From Chlamydiota bacterium (GTDB lineage: Bacteria; Chlamydiota; Chlamydiia; Chlamydiales; SM23-39), in NCBI GenBank assembly GCA_027459365.1, contig DAIDIM010000036.1, positions 1-8,913 of the forward strand: a stretch of DNA of 8,913 nucleotides, in the 5' to 3' direction. Both the position numbers and the translations under genes were made by a program. Below are positions 1 through 5,359 of the stretch, one piece after another. Each line of letters opens with the position of its first letter. Position 1 is the first letter of the stretch. Below the pieces are notes generated by a model. The model had not been told where the DNA came from. It did no database searches and was given only the letters and a program-made list of their open reading frames with translations.

Positions 1-760
1 TAGAATATGTTACGACGTATCCAGTATTCTCACTGACTGCTAAACCATATGCATCATTAGCATTTGTAACCGGGGTGGTTGTGACCAAAGTAGTCGTTTG
101 ACTTGTGATATCTACATGATATATGTCCCCCTCTAAAGTGAGTATGTATGCGGATGTATCGTTTTGTAAACGTAAGAATGGTAATCCACCTGAGGGTAAA
201 GGTGGTGTTAGTGTTAACAAATTCAATGTTGGATTTGCGAGATTAAAAGAATAAAAATTTCCTTCATTTGAAGTAGTGTACCCCGTTCCTGTTGTCAGAT
301 CAATTGCAAGTCCTTCGAGTCCATTAGCATCAGGAGCAGCAAGATAATTTGACACAGTCGGGGAAGGTGTTGAAAAATCAATTTTGCTTATCCCCATTTG
401 AGCATCAGAATTTACAACCAAAAGTTGGGTTTGATCCGCATTCAAAAATGCCATTGCATAAGGGTTATCTAAAGGTGATGGTGAAGGGAAAACCATCGAG
501 TACTGTCCATTACTTAAATTAACCTGATAAATATTATTGGTAGAAAAATCGGCAACATACGCTGTTGTTTGATCATTTTTAATTATCATTGATTGAGGGT
601 CTGAAATAGTAGTTGTTGCAACGGTCTGAAAACTATTATTCATCGTAGTGTCAACAGCATAAACATTCCCATTACTGAAGCCTAAAGTATAGAGTGTGTT
701 AGCGCTTGCTTCATGATTCCCAAAAATAAGAACAAGCGTGAGCCAAGTATTTCTAATCAT
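1..760 (-). CDS. Exported beta-propeller (YVTN/NHL-like) protein, N-terminal part, runs off the left edge
   Basis: The minus strand is open from ATG at 760 to base 1 with no stop, giving about 253 residues of an incomplete protein. The start is well supported: AGGTGG lies four bases upstream. The N-terminus looks like a Sec signal peptide: MIRN, then a hydrophobic stretch (TWLTLVLIFG), then NHEASA, with likely cleavage after the ASA motif at residue 20. The mature part is rich in Thr, Ser and Asn and has repeating units of roughly 40-48 residues of the kind '(S/D)NP..MA(I/F)..(D/N)..T.(A/L)YV.(N/D)...(N)IY.(V/I)(N/D)', starting near residues 52, 98, 146, 190 and 234. This spacing and the hydrophobic/YxV strands fit successive blades of a beta-propeller. 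The family (YVTN, NHL or lactonase-like) and any enzymatic activity are not clear; a surface or periplasmic binding role is inference. It lies 55 bp downstream of rlmB on the same strand. Confidence 0.8.
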   Translation of the reverse strand, partial: MIRNTWLTLVLIFGNHEASANTLYTLGFSNGNVYAVDTTMNNSFQTVATTTISDPQSMIIKNDQTTAYVADFSTNNIYQVNLSNGQYSMVFPSPSPLDNPYAMAFLNADQTQLLVVNSDAQMGISKIDFSTPSPTVSNYLAAPDANGLEGLAIDLTTGTGYTTSNEGNFYSFNLANPTLNLLTLTPPLPSGGLPFLRLQNDTSAYILTLEGDIYHVDITSQTTTLVTTTPVTNANDAYGLAVSENTGYVVTYS

Positions 761-764
761 TTCA

Positions 765-770
765 CCACCT
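765..770 (-). promoter_or_regulatory. Strong Shine-Dalgarno of the propeller gene
   Basis: AGGTGG, followed by TGAA and then the ATG at 760. It matches the anti-Shine-Dalgarno end of 16S rRNA well and fixes the start of the partial gene. Most other genes in the window have weak or no such site. Confidence 0.75.
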
Positions 771-802
771 CTATTGTCCAATCTACAGAAGTTGGTTAAA
801 TA

Positions 803-819
803 TTAAAAAGAATTTTTAA
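803..819 (-). repeat. AT-only inverted repeat at the end of rlmB
   Basis: TTAAAAA and TTTTTAA form a perfect 7-bp inverted repeat around a 3-base loop and overlap the rlmB TAA stop. The stem contains only A-T pairs, so it would be a weak hairpin. It could help 3'-end formation between rlmB and the propeller gene, but I would not call it a proper intrinsic terminator. Confidence 0.25.
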
Positions 820-1547
820 CGAATTGTGAAATGTGAGAGAAAGACGGCACATGCAGAGGCAACATTGAGCGACTGAATCGCCCCTTTCATGGGAATATAG
901 ACTGATGCATCTGCTCGTTTACAAATTAAGGGCTGAACTCCATCGCCTTCAGATCCTAGGACGAGAAGAATTTTATCAGGACGTTTGAAATCAAAAAGAC
1001 TTTGAGCATTTGAATTCAAAAGGCTAACAACTGCACTGTATCCCGCTTTTTGAAATTCTGTCACTGTTTCTGCAAGGTTTGAAACACGAATTAAGGGAAC
1101 TAATTCTGAAGCACCACAGCTAGTTTTGGTCGTAACAGGTGTAATTTCAGTGCCTCGATTTTTAGAGAAGATCACTCCGTCCACTCCAAAACACTCAGCT
1201 GCGCGTAATATTGCCCCAAGATTTTGGGGATCAAAAATTTGATCGAGCATAAGAACAATAGAGTTTGCCTTGTCTTCTAATTGTTGTAGGAACTCTTTTG
1301 ATGAGAAATATTCTCTTGGATTTACCTCGGCAATCAATCCTTGATGAGAGTCCCCTCCTGCCATTTTCGTTAAAATATCAAAACTCACATAAGAAATGGG
1401 AATTTGTTTTTTTTTACATGCTTCGAGAAGATTTGTTTTGCGATCCTTCGCATTTTCTTGGGTTAAAGCGTAAATACGTTGAAGACGATCGCTTTTATGC
1501 TTTACGAGCTCTTGTATTGCATGGAGTCCCACGACAATCGGTTTCAT
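816..1547 (-). CDS. rlmB: 23S rRNA (guanosine-2'-O)-methyltransferase, RlmB/TrmH family (SpoU)
   Basis: 243 residues, a full-length SpoU/SPOUT enzyme that transfers a methyl group from S-adenosylmethionine to a ribose 2'-OH. In E. coli RlmB the target is G2251 in the P-loop of 23S rRNA. The N-terminal part (about 1-75) resembles the L30e-like RNA-binding domain and ends in the HQG motif (68-70). The knotted catalytic domain has motif I DPQNLGAILRAAE (106-118, with N109 and R115), motif II LVLGSEGDGVQP (195-206, E200) and motif III IPMKGAIQSLNVAS (218-231, N228). The ATG overlaps the TGA of the carbonic anhydrase gene in an ATGA, so translation is probably coupled. A run of nine A residues in the coding strand encodes the Lys-rich stretch at 45-47 and does not break the frame. 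Family assignment is firm; the exact target base, and so rlmB rather than another TrmH member, is inferred. Confidence 0.92.
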   Translation of the reverse strand: MKPIVVGLHAIQELVKHKSDRLQRIYALTQENAKDRKTNLLEACKKKQIPISYVSFDILTKMAGGDSHQGLIAEVNPREYFSSKEFLQQLEDKANSIVLMLDQIFDPQNLGAILRAAECFGVDGVIFSKNRGTEITPVTTKTSCGASELVPLIRVSNLAETVTEFQKAGYSAVVSLLNSNAQSLFDFKRPDKILLVLGSEGDGVQPLICKRADASVYIPMKGAIQSLNVASACAVFLSHFTIR

Positions 1548-2185
1548 GGCTTCACTCTTTGAATGCGATAGATTGGATCCACCTCTTCAATGCTCGAAAG
1601 ATTATACCCTAAATCGCGCAATTTTCCTGACTCAAGATCGTACATCCAACCATGCACTGTGAGAGGCTGTTTGCGACGCCATGCATCTTGAACGATGGTT
1701 GTATGACAGATATTTTTTACCTGCTGTAGCACATTCAATTCGACTAACCGATTGTAACGCATCCCAAGATTTTCAATTTGGTCTAGTTCCTGTCGATTCG
1801 TTGCATACACATCGCGAATGTTGCGAAGCCAGTTATCGACGAGGCCGAGTTGATGGTCTTCCATAGCCGCTTTCACTCCGCCACAATTATAGTGCCCACA
1901 AACGATAACATGCTCTGTCTTTAAAATGTCGACGGCAAACTCCAGAACAGAAAGACAATTAAAATCAGTATGAGGAAATAGATTTGCAACGTTTCGGTGA
2001 ACAAATAATTCACCCGGTTCAAGACCCACGATTTCATTTGCAGGAACGCGCGCATCAGAGCACCCAATCCACAGGTAGTTTGGTAGCTGATCTTTCGCAG
2101 TCTTAATAAAATACTCTGGATCTTTTTCCATTTTTGATTTGACCCAAAGTTGATTGTTTTCAAATAAAATCTTAAGCTTTTTCAT
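1544..2185 (-). CDS. can: Beta-class carbonic anhydrase (Can type)
   Basis: 213 residues; a cytoplasmic zinc enzyme interconverting CO2 and bicarbonate, which supplies bicarbonate for carboxylations such as fatty acid and nucleotide synthesis. Zinc ligands and catalytic dyad are all visible: C42, D44 and R46 in CSDARVP, and H98 and C101 in CGHYNCGG. C42, D44, H98 and C101 have the same numbering as in E. coli Can, and the N-terminus aligns without an extension, supporting the ATG at 2185. HRNVAN (63-68) is typical. W39, R64 and a Tyr at 182 sit where the non-catalytic bicarbonate site of type II enzymes lies, so allosteric bicarbonate control is plausible (inference). The gene has no Shine-Dalgarno but has a perfect TATAAT eight bases before the ATG (separate entry). 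Its TGA overlaps the rlmB start. Confidence 0.95.
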   Translation of the reverse strand: MKKLKILFENNQLWVKSKMEKDPEYFIKTAKDQLPNYLWIGCSDARVPANEIVGLEPGELFVHRNVANLFPHTDFNCLSVLEFAVDILKTEHVIVCGHYNCGGVKAAMEDHQLGLVDNWLRNIRDVYATNRQELDQIENLGMRYNRLVELNVLQQVKNICHTTIVQDAWRRKQPLTVHGWMYDLESGKLRDLGYNLSSIEEVDPIYRIQRVKP

Positions 2186-2193
2186 TTGCTATG

Positions 2194-2222
2194 ATTATAC
2201 TGAAAAGATGATATCCTCACTA
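2194..2222 (-). promoter_or_regulatory. Promoter of can, giving an almost leaderless transcript
   Basis: A perfect -10 TATAAT (2199-2194) and a weak -35 TAGTGA (2222-2217) are separated by 17 bases, within the 49-bp gap between the SET gene and can. Standard geometry puts the transcription start near 2187, two bases before the ATG. There is no ribosome-binding sequence between the -10 box and the start codon. Confidence 0.5.
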
Positions 2223-2234
2223 CATATTAAAAAT

Positions 2235-2822
2235 TTAAATTCGACAGAGGTCTGTTAACGGCTTTTCCCGATGGGACCAGTAATCAGGTCCATAGTCATA
2301 ACACAATTGTTCCCCGTTTTTTATTGGCTTTGAAGTGATCAAGACAATGTAATTGATAAAATCAATTGTTGCTAAAGAGGATTGTAAGTTGGGAACTTCG
2401 CTATGATTGATCAAGCGCCCAATTCCCCCTTGATCTTGTGCATCAACAGTATATGGCGTCTTTATGCCGTTTGCGAGGGTATATTCGAAACAATAGGCAT
2501 TCGTTCGATCACTACGGCGTGATTTGCGAACAATGCCAGAATATTGGGCGATGAATTCCATTTTTGCAAAATCGCGAGCTGCAAATACGCCGTAGCCTAA
2601 TGTTTCATTAATGTATCGAATCTCAATATCAGGTATGAAAAGAGATTCGATCTCCTTTTTAAAATAGGCACCAAACCAAAGTTGCTGTCGTGTAAGCTCC
2701 CCCTTTTTATACAGTTTCTCAATTTTTTTGCGCACCTTTTCCCGAATTGAAGGCTTTTGAAACTCTAACGCATTCGAAAATTTGGCGAGTGTAATCTTTT
2801 CCCAATCTTTAATGGATATCAT
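2235..2822 (-). CDS. SET-domain protein, putative protein-lysine N-methyltransferase
   Basis: 195 residues. The first 65 are charged and probably helical (Lys-rich, no signal peptide or membrane segment). Residues about 66-182 form a complete SET domain: LGYGVFA (75-81), QYSGIV (93-98), NAYCFEY (108-114), GRLINHSEVPN (135-145, with N139, H140, S141) and CYDYGPDYW (174-182, including the near-invariant Y175 and Y177). These are the S-adenosylmethionine and lysine-channel motifs. There is no cysteine-rich post-SET segment. Chlamydiae carry a similar stand-alone SET protein, NUE (CT737 in C. trachomatis, reported to be a type III secreted histone methyltransferase of about 219 residues). Whether this is its ortholog or acts on a bacterial protein cannot be told here. 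The ATG overlaps the end of the TPR gene by 14 bp and has no Shine-Dalgarno, so translational coupling is likely. Confidence 0.88.
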   Translation of the reverse strand: MISIKDWEKITLAKFSNALEFQKPSIREKVRKKIEKLYKKGELTRQQLWFGAYFKKEIESLFIPDIEIRYINETLGYGVFAARDFAKMEFIAQYSGIVRKSRRSDRTNAYCFEYTLANGIKTPYTVDAQDQGGIGRLINHSEVPNLQSSLATIDFINYIVLITSKPIKNGEQLCYDYGPDYWSHREKPLTDLCRI

Positions 2823-3360
2823 TTGCTATTTTTTTAGCTAATACAATGTTTTGATGATTGACCGACATCAAATGTTTGATGTATGATCTCTTTTTTAATC
2901 TAGAATTGATCTCTTGCGCTTTTTCAAAATGGATAAGAGCATTTGCTGCATCGTTTAGTTTTAAAAGACATGTTCCAACACGCATATGAGCTTCGGATGT
3001 TATCGAACTGGTTGCACCATATATCTCAGTTTTTGATTTCAACGCTTGTGTGTACAAATTTAAAGCTTCTAGATCCTTTCCTAAAGCACTAAGACTATCA
3101 GCAAGAGAAGTAATGCTCATGATGCTCAAGGGATGTTTTGCACCATGGATTCGATGATAAATACTGCACACAGACTGATTATGTACTACCGCTCTTTTAT
3201 AATTTTTTAAAATCATACTATGAACCCCCGCGGATCGATGCAATAGTGCGCGGAGTTCTAAATCAGATGTTACCCGCAAATAGCGGATACAATAATTGTA
3301 TTTACAGCTAGTTGAAGAAAGTGGTGGCAAAGAGATCGCATGACGATAATAAATATGCAT
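2809..3360 (-). CDS. TPR-repeat protein (kinesin-light-chain-like repeats)
   Basis: 183 residues with no signal peptide or transmembrane helix. At least two, probably three, tetratricopeptide units of about 42 residues are visible, at roughly 36-70, 76-115 and 118-157. The middle one reads HP(76-77)...LADSLSALG...EALNLYTQAL...EIYG, the pattern of kinesin-light-chain type TPRs (TPR_10/TPR_12), which mediate protein-protein binding. The ends are degenerate or irregular: the first 30 residues contain four Tyr and two Cys and match nothing I recognise. GAGGA three bases before the ATG at 3360 supports this start. It is the first gene of the cluster TPR-SET-can-rlmB, and the 14-bp overlap with the SET gene suggests joint expression. 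The partner is unknown; the SET protein or a host protein would be guesses. Confidence 0.75.
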   Translation of the reverse strand: MHIYYRHAISLPPLSSTSCKYNYCIRYLRVTSDLELRALLHRSAGVHSMILKNYKRAVVHNQSVCSIYHRIHGAKHPLSIMSITSLADSLSALGKDLEALNLYTQALKSKTEIYGATSSITSEAHMRVGTCLLKLNDAANALIHFEKAQEINSRLKKRSYIKHLMSVNHQNIVLAKKIANDIH

Positions 3361-3390
3361 TTTTCCTCATATGTTAAAAAAGAAACGAAA

Positions 3391-3420
3391 ATCTTAGCAG
3401 AAAATAAGGAAAAAAGGCAA
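3391..3420 (-). promoter_or_regulatory. Candidate promoter for the TPR-SET cluster
   Basis: TTGCCT (3420-3415) and TAAGAT (3396-3391) are spaced by 18 bases, with TGC directly before the -10 (an extended -10). Each hexamer matches four of six consensus bases. It lies in the 102-bp divergent region between the TPR gene and the OsmC-like gene, and transcription would start about 25 bases before the ATG, leaving room for the GAGGA ribosome-binding site. No convincing promoter is seen in the other direction. Confidence 0.35.
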
Positions 3421-3462
3421 ACTAAAGATTTCAAATGTAAGATCTCAAAAGGTAGGATGCAA

Positions 3463-3897
3463 ATGATTAAGTTTCCAATGAAATTCGAAGCGATTGCGAA
3501 TGCAACAAGTGGAATTCATTCCCCTTGGACTGCCCAAACTGATCTACTTCCACCCATTCCAAGCGCTATCCCTCCTGAATTTATGGGACCCGGTGGAGGC
3601 TATTCTCCAGAAGATCTCTTTTCACTGGCTGTTGTAAATTGCGTGATCGCAACCTTCAAGGTCTATTGTGAAAAAGGAAAACTTTGGTTTAGAAGCATTC
3701 AAGGAAAAGCAATCCTGACTGTCGATAAGATAGCAGGCGAACCAGGTTTTGGGATGACACAAATCGACATCACATTCGATATTCATGGAGCAAGTGATGA
3801 GAAAGATGTGAAAAAAACGCTCGAATCGGCCATCCGCGATTGCGCTGTCAGCAATTCCATTAAGTCAGGCAAAACATTTCACATTAAGATGCATTAG
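3463..3897 (+). CDS. OsmC/Ohr-family peroxiredoxin-like protein
   Basis: 144 residues from ATG at 3463, the usual OsmC length. These thiol enzymes reduce organic hydroperoxides in the cytoplasm using two cysteines. Here C60 lies in the central helix (PEDLFSLAVVNCV, 49-61) and C127 in the CAVSNSI motif (127-133), the normal positions of the redox pair, with E50 also in place. The frame is open upstream to 3340, but that extension (39-41 Lys-rich residues) has no OsmC counterpart and would run into the TPR gene; AAAGGTAGG at 3448-3456 is well placed for 3463. ATG at 3457 is a near alternative. It is the only plus-strand gene recognised, is divergent from the TPR gene and overlaps the aroC 3' end. 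OsmC versus YhfA-like subgroup is not resolved, and the peroxidase role is inferred from the cysteines. Confidence 0.85.
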   Translation: MIKFPMKFEAIANATSGIHSPWTAQTDLLPPIPSAIPPEFMGPGGGYSPEDLFSLAVVNCVIATFKVYCEKGKLWFRSIQGKAILTVDKIAGEPGFGMTQIDITFDIHGASDEKDVKKTLESAIRDCAVSNSIKSGKTFHIKMH

Positions 3898-4947
3898 ATA
3901 GGCATCGGCAAGGACAAGAGCTGTCATTGCCTCAACGACTGGAACTGCCCGAATCGCAACGCATGGGTCATGGCGTGCTGTTTCGGGAAGCTTTAAAATC
4001 GTATTCTCTCCTGCTATAGTGACTGTTTGTTGTCCCTTTTTGATGCTCGATGTGGGCTTAAAGGCAACTCTGAAATAGAGAGGCTCTCCCGTGCTGATTC
4101 CCCCAAGAGTTCCTCCTGCATAATTTTGTCGGCAACCGATTTTCCCCTCTTCTATTTCAAAAGGATCGTTATGTTCAGATCCGAACATTCTAGCTGCCTC
4201 AAATCCTTTTCCAATTTCAAAGCCTTTACTTGCAGGAATTGAGAGCATCGCAAAAGCAAGCAATGCCTCTAGTTTTCCATACACAGGCTCTCCAAGGCAG
4301 GGAGGGACATGTGCAATGCATGAGACGATCCCTCCGAGCGAGTCGTCGGCTTGAAATTTTTCCATCATCCTAACGGATGTATTCTCACATGGACAAAAAA
4401 TGGGACTTGAATAGGTTTGTTTCCGAATTTGTTGTAAATTATTCCGATTGATCTCGGGTAACCCTATGCCGCCGATCTCTTCGATATAAGCGACACAATC
4501 GATGTTTAGCGAGATCAGAAATTTCTTTGCCACACACCCGGCAGCAACTCTTGCAGCCGTTTCGCGAGCAGAGGCCCTTCCCCCGCCGCGATAATCAAAA
4601 ATACCATACTTCTGAAGATAGGTAAAATTGGCATGACCTGGTCGATATACATCTTTCAATAGAGAATATTGGTTGCTATCTGCATCTTTATTGCGGATGA
4701 GAATTGCAATTGGCGCGCCGGTTGTCTTCCCTTCAAATACCCCAGATAAGATTTCGACGCGATCCTCTTCTTTGCGAGGAGAGGTATATAGACTTTTGCC
4801 AGGAGAGCGAAACGAGAGCTGTTGATTAATCTCCTCGATATCAAGTAGAATTCCGGGAGGGCATCCATCAATCACAACCCCAATTGCAGGTCCATGCGAT
4901 TCTCCAAATGTGGTCATCCGAAAAATTTTGCCAAAACTATTTGTCAT
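3865..4947 (-). CDS. aroC: Chorismate synthase
   Basis: 360 residues, the full family length. It converts 5-enolpyruvylshikimate-3-phosphate to chorismate with reduced FMN, the last common step of aromatic biosynthesis. The three family signatures are present: FGESHG (14-19, catalytic His18), DYRGGGRASARETA (118-131) and the C-terminal RHDPCVAIRAVPVVEAMTA. The second catalytic His is in PGHAN (103-107), where most family members have PGHAD. The SFRSPGKS segment (45-52) contributes phosphate-binding arginine. The start overlaps the aroK stop by 11 bp, with a weak GGATAG ribosome-binding site. It is the last gene of the operon and its final 33 bp overlap the end of the convergent OsmC-like gene, so the two transcripts must be complementary at their ends. 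Confidence 0.97.
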   Translation of the reverse strand: MTNSFGKIFRMTTFGESHGPAIGVVIDGCPPGILLDIEEINQQLSFRSPGKSLYTSPRKEEDRVEILSGVFEGKTTGAPIAILIRNKDADSNQYSLLKDVYRPGHANFTYLQKYGIFDYRGGGRASARETAARVAAGCVAKKFLISLNIDCVAYIEEIGGIGLPEINRNNLQQIRKQTYSSPIFCPCENTSVRMMEKFQADDSLGGIVSCIAHVPPCLGEPVYGKLEALLAFAMLSIPASKGFEIGKGFEAARMFGSEHNDPFEIEEGKIGCRQNYAGGTLGGISTGEPLYFRVAFKPTSSIKKGQQTVTIAGENTILKLPETARHDPCVAIRAVPVVEAMTALVLADAYLMHLNVKCFA

Positions 4948-5359
4948 TTTCTATCCAAACTGCAGGAATCGATTCATAGATGGGGAGCCTTTTTTCATAC
5001 ACCTCTTTAAGAGGACCCACTGCATACCCATTCGTCCTTCGTTCAATTGTTTCAAAGCTTGCCTTTAAATAAACAAGCGTTCCCATTTTTTGTAGAATTT
5101 GCACATTCTCGGGATCGATTACGGCCCCCCCACCCAAGGCAAGGATCCCATCAGGTTTATTTGAAATTTCGAGAATTGCCTGCTTTTCTATCGCGCGGAA
5201 TGCTGTCTCGCCGATTTCTTGATAAAGGGCCCGAATTGTTCTGCAGTATTTTTTTTCTATGACCTCATCGAGATCAATAAACGGCCGATTCAAAATTTTT
5301 GCCAATTTTTTCCCAAAAGTTGTTTTCCCAGAATTTTTAAATCCAAACAAAATGATCAA
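4937..5359 (-). CDS. aroK: Shikimate kinase, short form
   Basis: 140 residues against about 160-180 for most shikimate kinases; phosphorylates the 3-OH of shikimate with ATP. The core is there: P-loop GFKNSGKTT (6-14), substrate-binding DLDE (30-33), FRAIE (54-58) with the shikimate-binding Arg, GGG (77-79) and KRLPIY near residue 123-128, which corresponds to the adenine/lid-side Arg-P-[LI]-Y motif. The lid is shortened by about eight residues: NGYAVGPLKEV stands where others have the TVRPLL segment, so the lid arginine (R117 in the M. tuberculosis enzyme) is Gly. The C-terminal helix after the IEN strand is missing. The start is TTG (5359), overlapping the aroA TGA as TTGA; no ATG or GTG is available before the P-loop. 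Chlamydial orthologs are usually named aroL. Activity is likely but should not be taken for granted. Confidence 0.9.
   Translation of the reverse strand: MIILFGFKNSGKTTFGKKLAKILNRPFIDLDEVIEKKYCRTIRALYQEIGETAFRAIEKQAILEISNKPDGILALGGGAVIDPENVQILQKMGTLVYLKASFETIERRTNGYAVGPLKEVYEKRLPIYESIPAVWIENDK

Noticed and set aside
1407..1415. Run of nine A residues (coding strand) in rlmB as a possible frameshift or slippage site
   Set aside because: The reading frame is intact on both sides, with normal family motifs before and after, so nothing needs slippage to explain it.
1265..1866. Plus-strand open frames opposite rlmB and can
   Set aside because: They are antisense shadows of genes whose catalytic motifs are complete on the minus strand; their products match no family.
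2820..2840. GCTA/TAGC mini-hairpin around a T-run at the TPR-SET junction
   Set aside because: Only a four-base stem, within the TPR coding end; too weak for a terminator.
3340..3462. N-terminal extension of the OsmC-like protein from ATG at 3340
   Set aside because: The extension is Lys-rich, has no OsmC counterpart, would overlap the TPR gene start, and a better ribosome-binding site supports 3463.
4966..4975. Perfect palindrome GAATCGATTC near the end of aroK
   Set aside because: It lies in coding sequence, is short, has no partner copies and is not near a promoter; chance is sufficient.
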